A DNA stretch of 64,000 nt from Algoriphagus litoralis (GTDB lineage: Bacteria > Bacteroidota > Bacteroidia > Cytophagales > Cyclobacteriaceae), in NCBI RefSeq assembly GCF_003259255.1, contig NZ_QGOL01000014.1, positions 124,001 to 188,000 of the forward strand, given 5' to 3'. Position numbers and translations under genes: made by a program. Every line of letters begins with the position of its first letter. Position 1 is the stretch's first letter. Shown in pieces: positions 63,963-64,000 of the stretch. The notes under the pieces are model-generated. The model was given only the letters and a program-made list of their open reading frames with translations. It did no database searches and was not told the DNA's origin.

Positions 63963-64000
63963 GAGGGAAAATAGGGAAAGAATTTAGTTTTTGAAAGGGG

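Noticed and set aside
63495..63974. 159-residue open frame on the plus strand at the window end
   Set aside because: Entirely antisense to the Gfo/Idh/MocA gene, whose motifs are intact.
1..64000. CRISPR arrays, rRNA genes, phage structural genes, integrase genes
   Set aside because: Looked for on both strands; none seen. The 21-bp and 25-bp repeats have no unique spacers and are not CRISPR. The cassette-like loci have no recombinase nearby.

Overview
The window looks like chromosomal DNA of a Bacteroidetes bacterium, most likely Cytophagales/Cyclobacteriaceae (Algoriphagus-like). Reasons: promoters of the TTTG-N19-TANNTTTG type (clear before the respiratory cluster and before tRNA-Cys), no Shine-Dalgarno dependence, many small secreted beta-barrel proteins, an alternative complex III cluster fused to an aa3 oxidase cluster, a long-form IspG, and a sigma-54 activator with the GAFTDA variant. 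The genus is inferred from gene content and not proven.

Layout. 0-11.5 kb: a membrane fatty-acid/sterol hydroxylase, a 25-bp minisatellite, an SDR-ispG operon, a giant outer-membrane-type protein and a 1235-residue NtrY-like sensor kinase. 11.5-28.1 kb: one long leftward respiratory operon. Quinol is oxidised by alternative complex III (actA-F). Electrons pass to cytochrome oxidase (subunits II, I, two subunit III proteins, IV) whose heme A and copper are supplied by ctaA, ctaB and a SCO protein. A consensus promoter starts it, a hairpin terminator lies inside it before sco, and another closes it. 28.4 kb: tRNA-Cys. 28.5-43.5 kb: housekeeping genes (rpsA, plsC, a CBS-domain cysteine/cystathionine synthase, an ABC exporter, pyrR-pyrB, an EVE protein, a PolX whose polymerase site looks dead). 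43.5-47.8 kb: a rightward ECF-sigma operon with an anti-sigma-like protein, two paralogous barrel proteins and a DUF4097-like adhesin/repeat protein. 47.9-54.6 kb: a PaaE-like reductase, purB, an FKBP isomerase and a sigma-54 activator/histidine kinase pair.

54.6-62.95 kb is accessory. It contains an orphan membrane protein, a secreted esterase, a nitrilase-family amidase, an IS200/RAYT-type transposase with a perfect 32-bp palindrome, a 13-unit 21-bp periodic repeat with no ORF, and a run of AT-rich, same-strand orphan genes separated by imperfect inverted repeats. The most interesting signal is here: a 63-bp sequence occurs twice, inverted, 8 kb apart, each time directly ahead of an unrelated orphan gene. 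Each of those genes is bounded by matching inverted termini (GTTAGGGCAT...ATGCCCTAAC; GTTGTGCAAT...ATTGCACAGC). That is the arrangement expected of integron-type gene cassettes and their attachment sites, but there is no integrase in the window. One of the genes resembles a contact-dependent-inhibition immunity protein, and another is split by a frameshift in a 7-A run. The window ends in a Gfo/Idh/MocA oxidoreductase.
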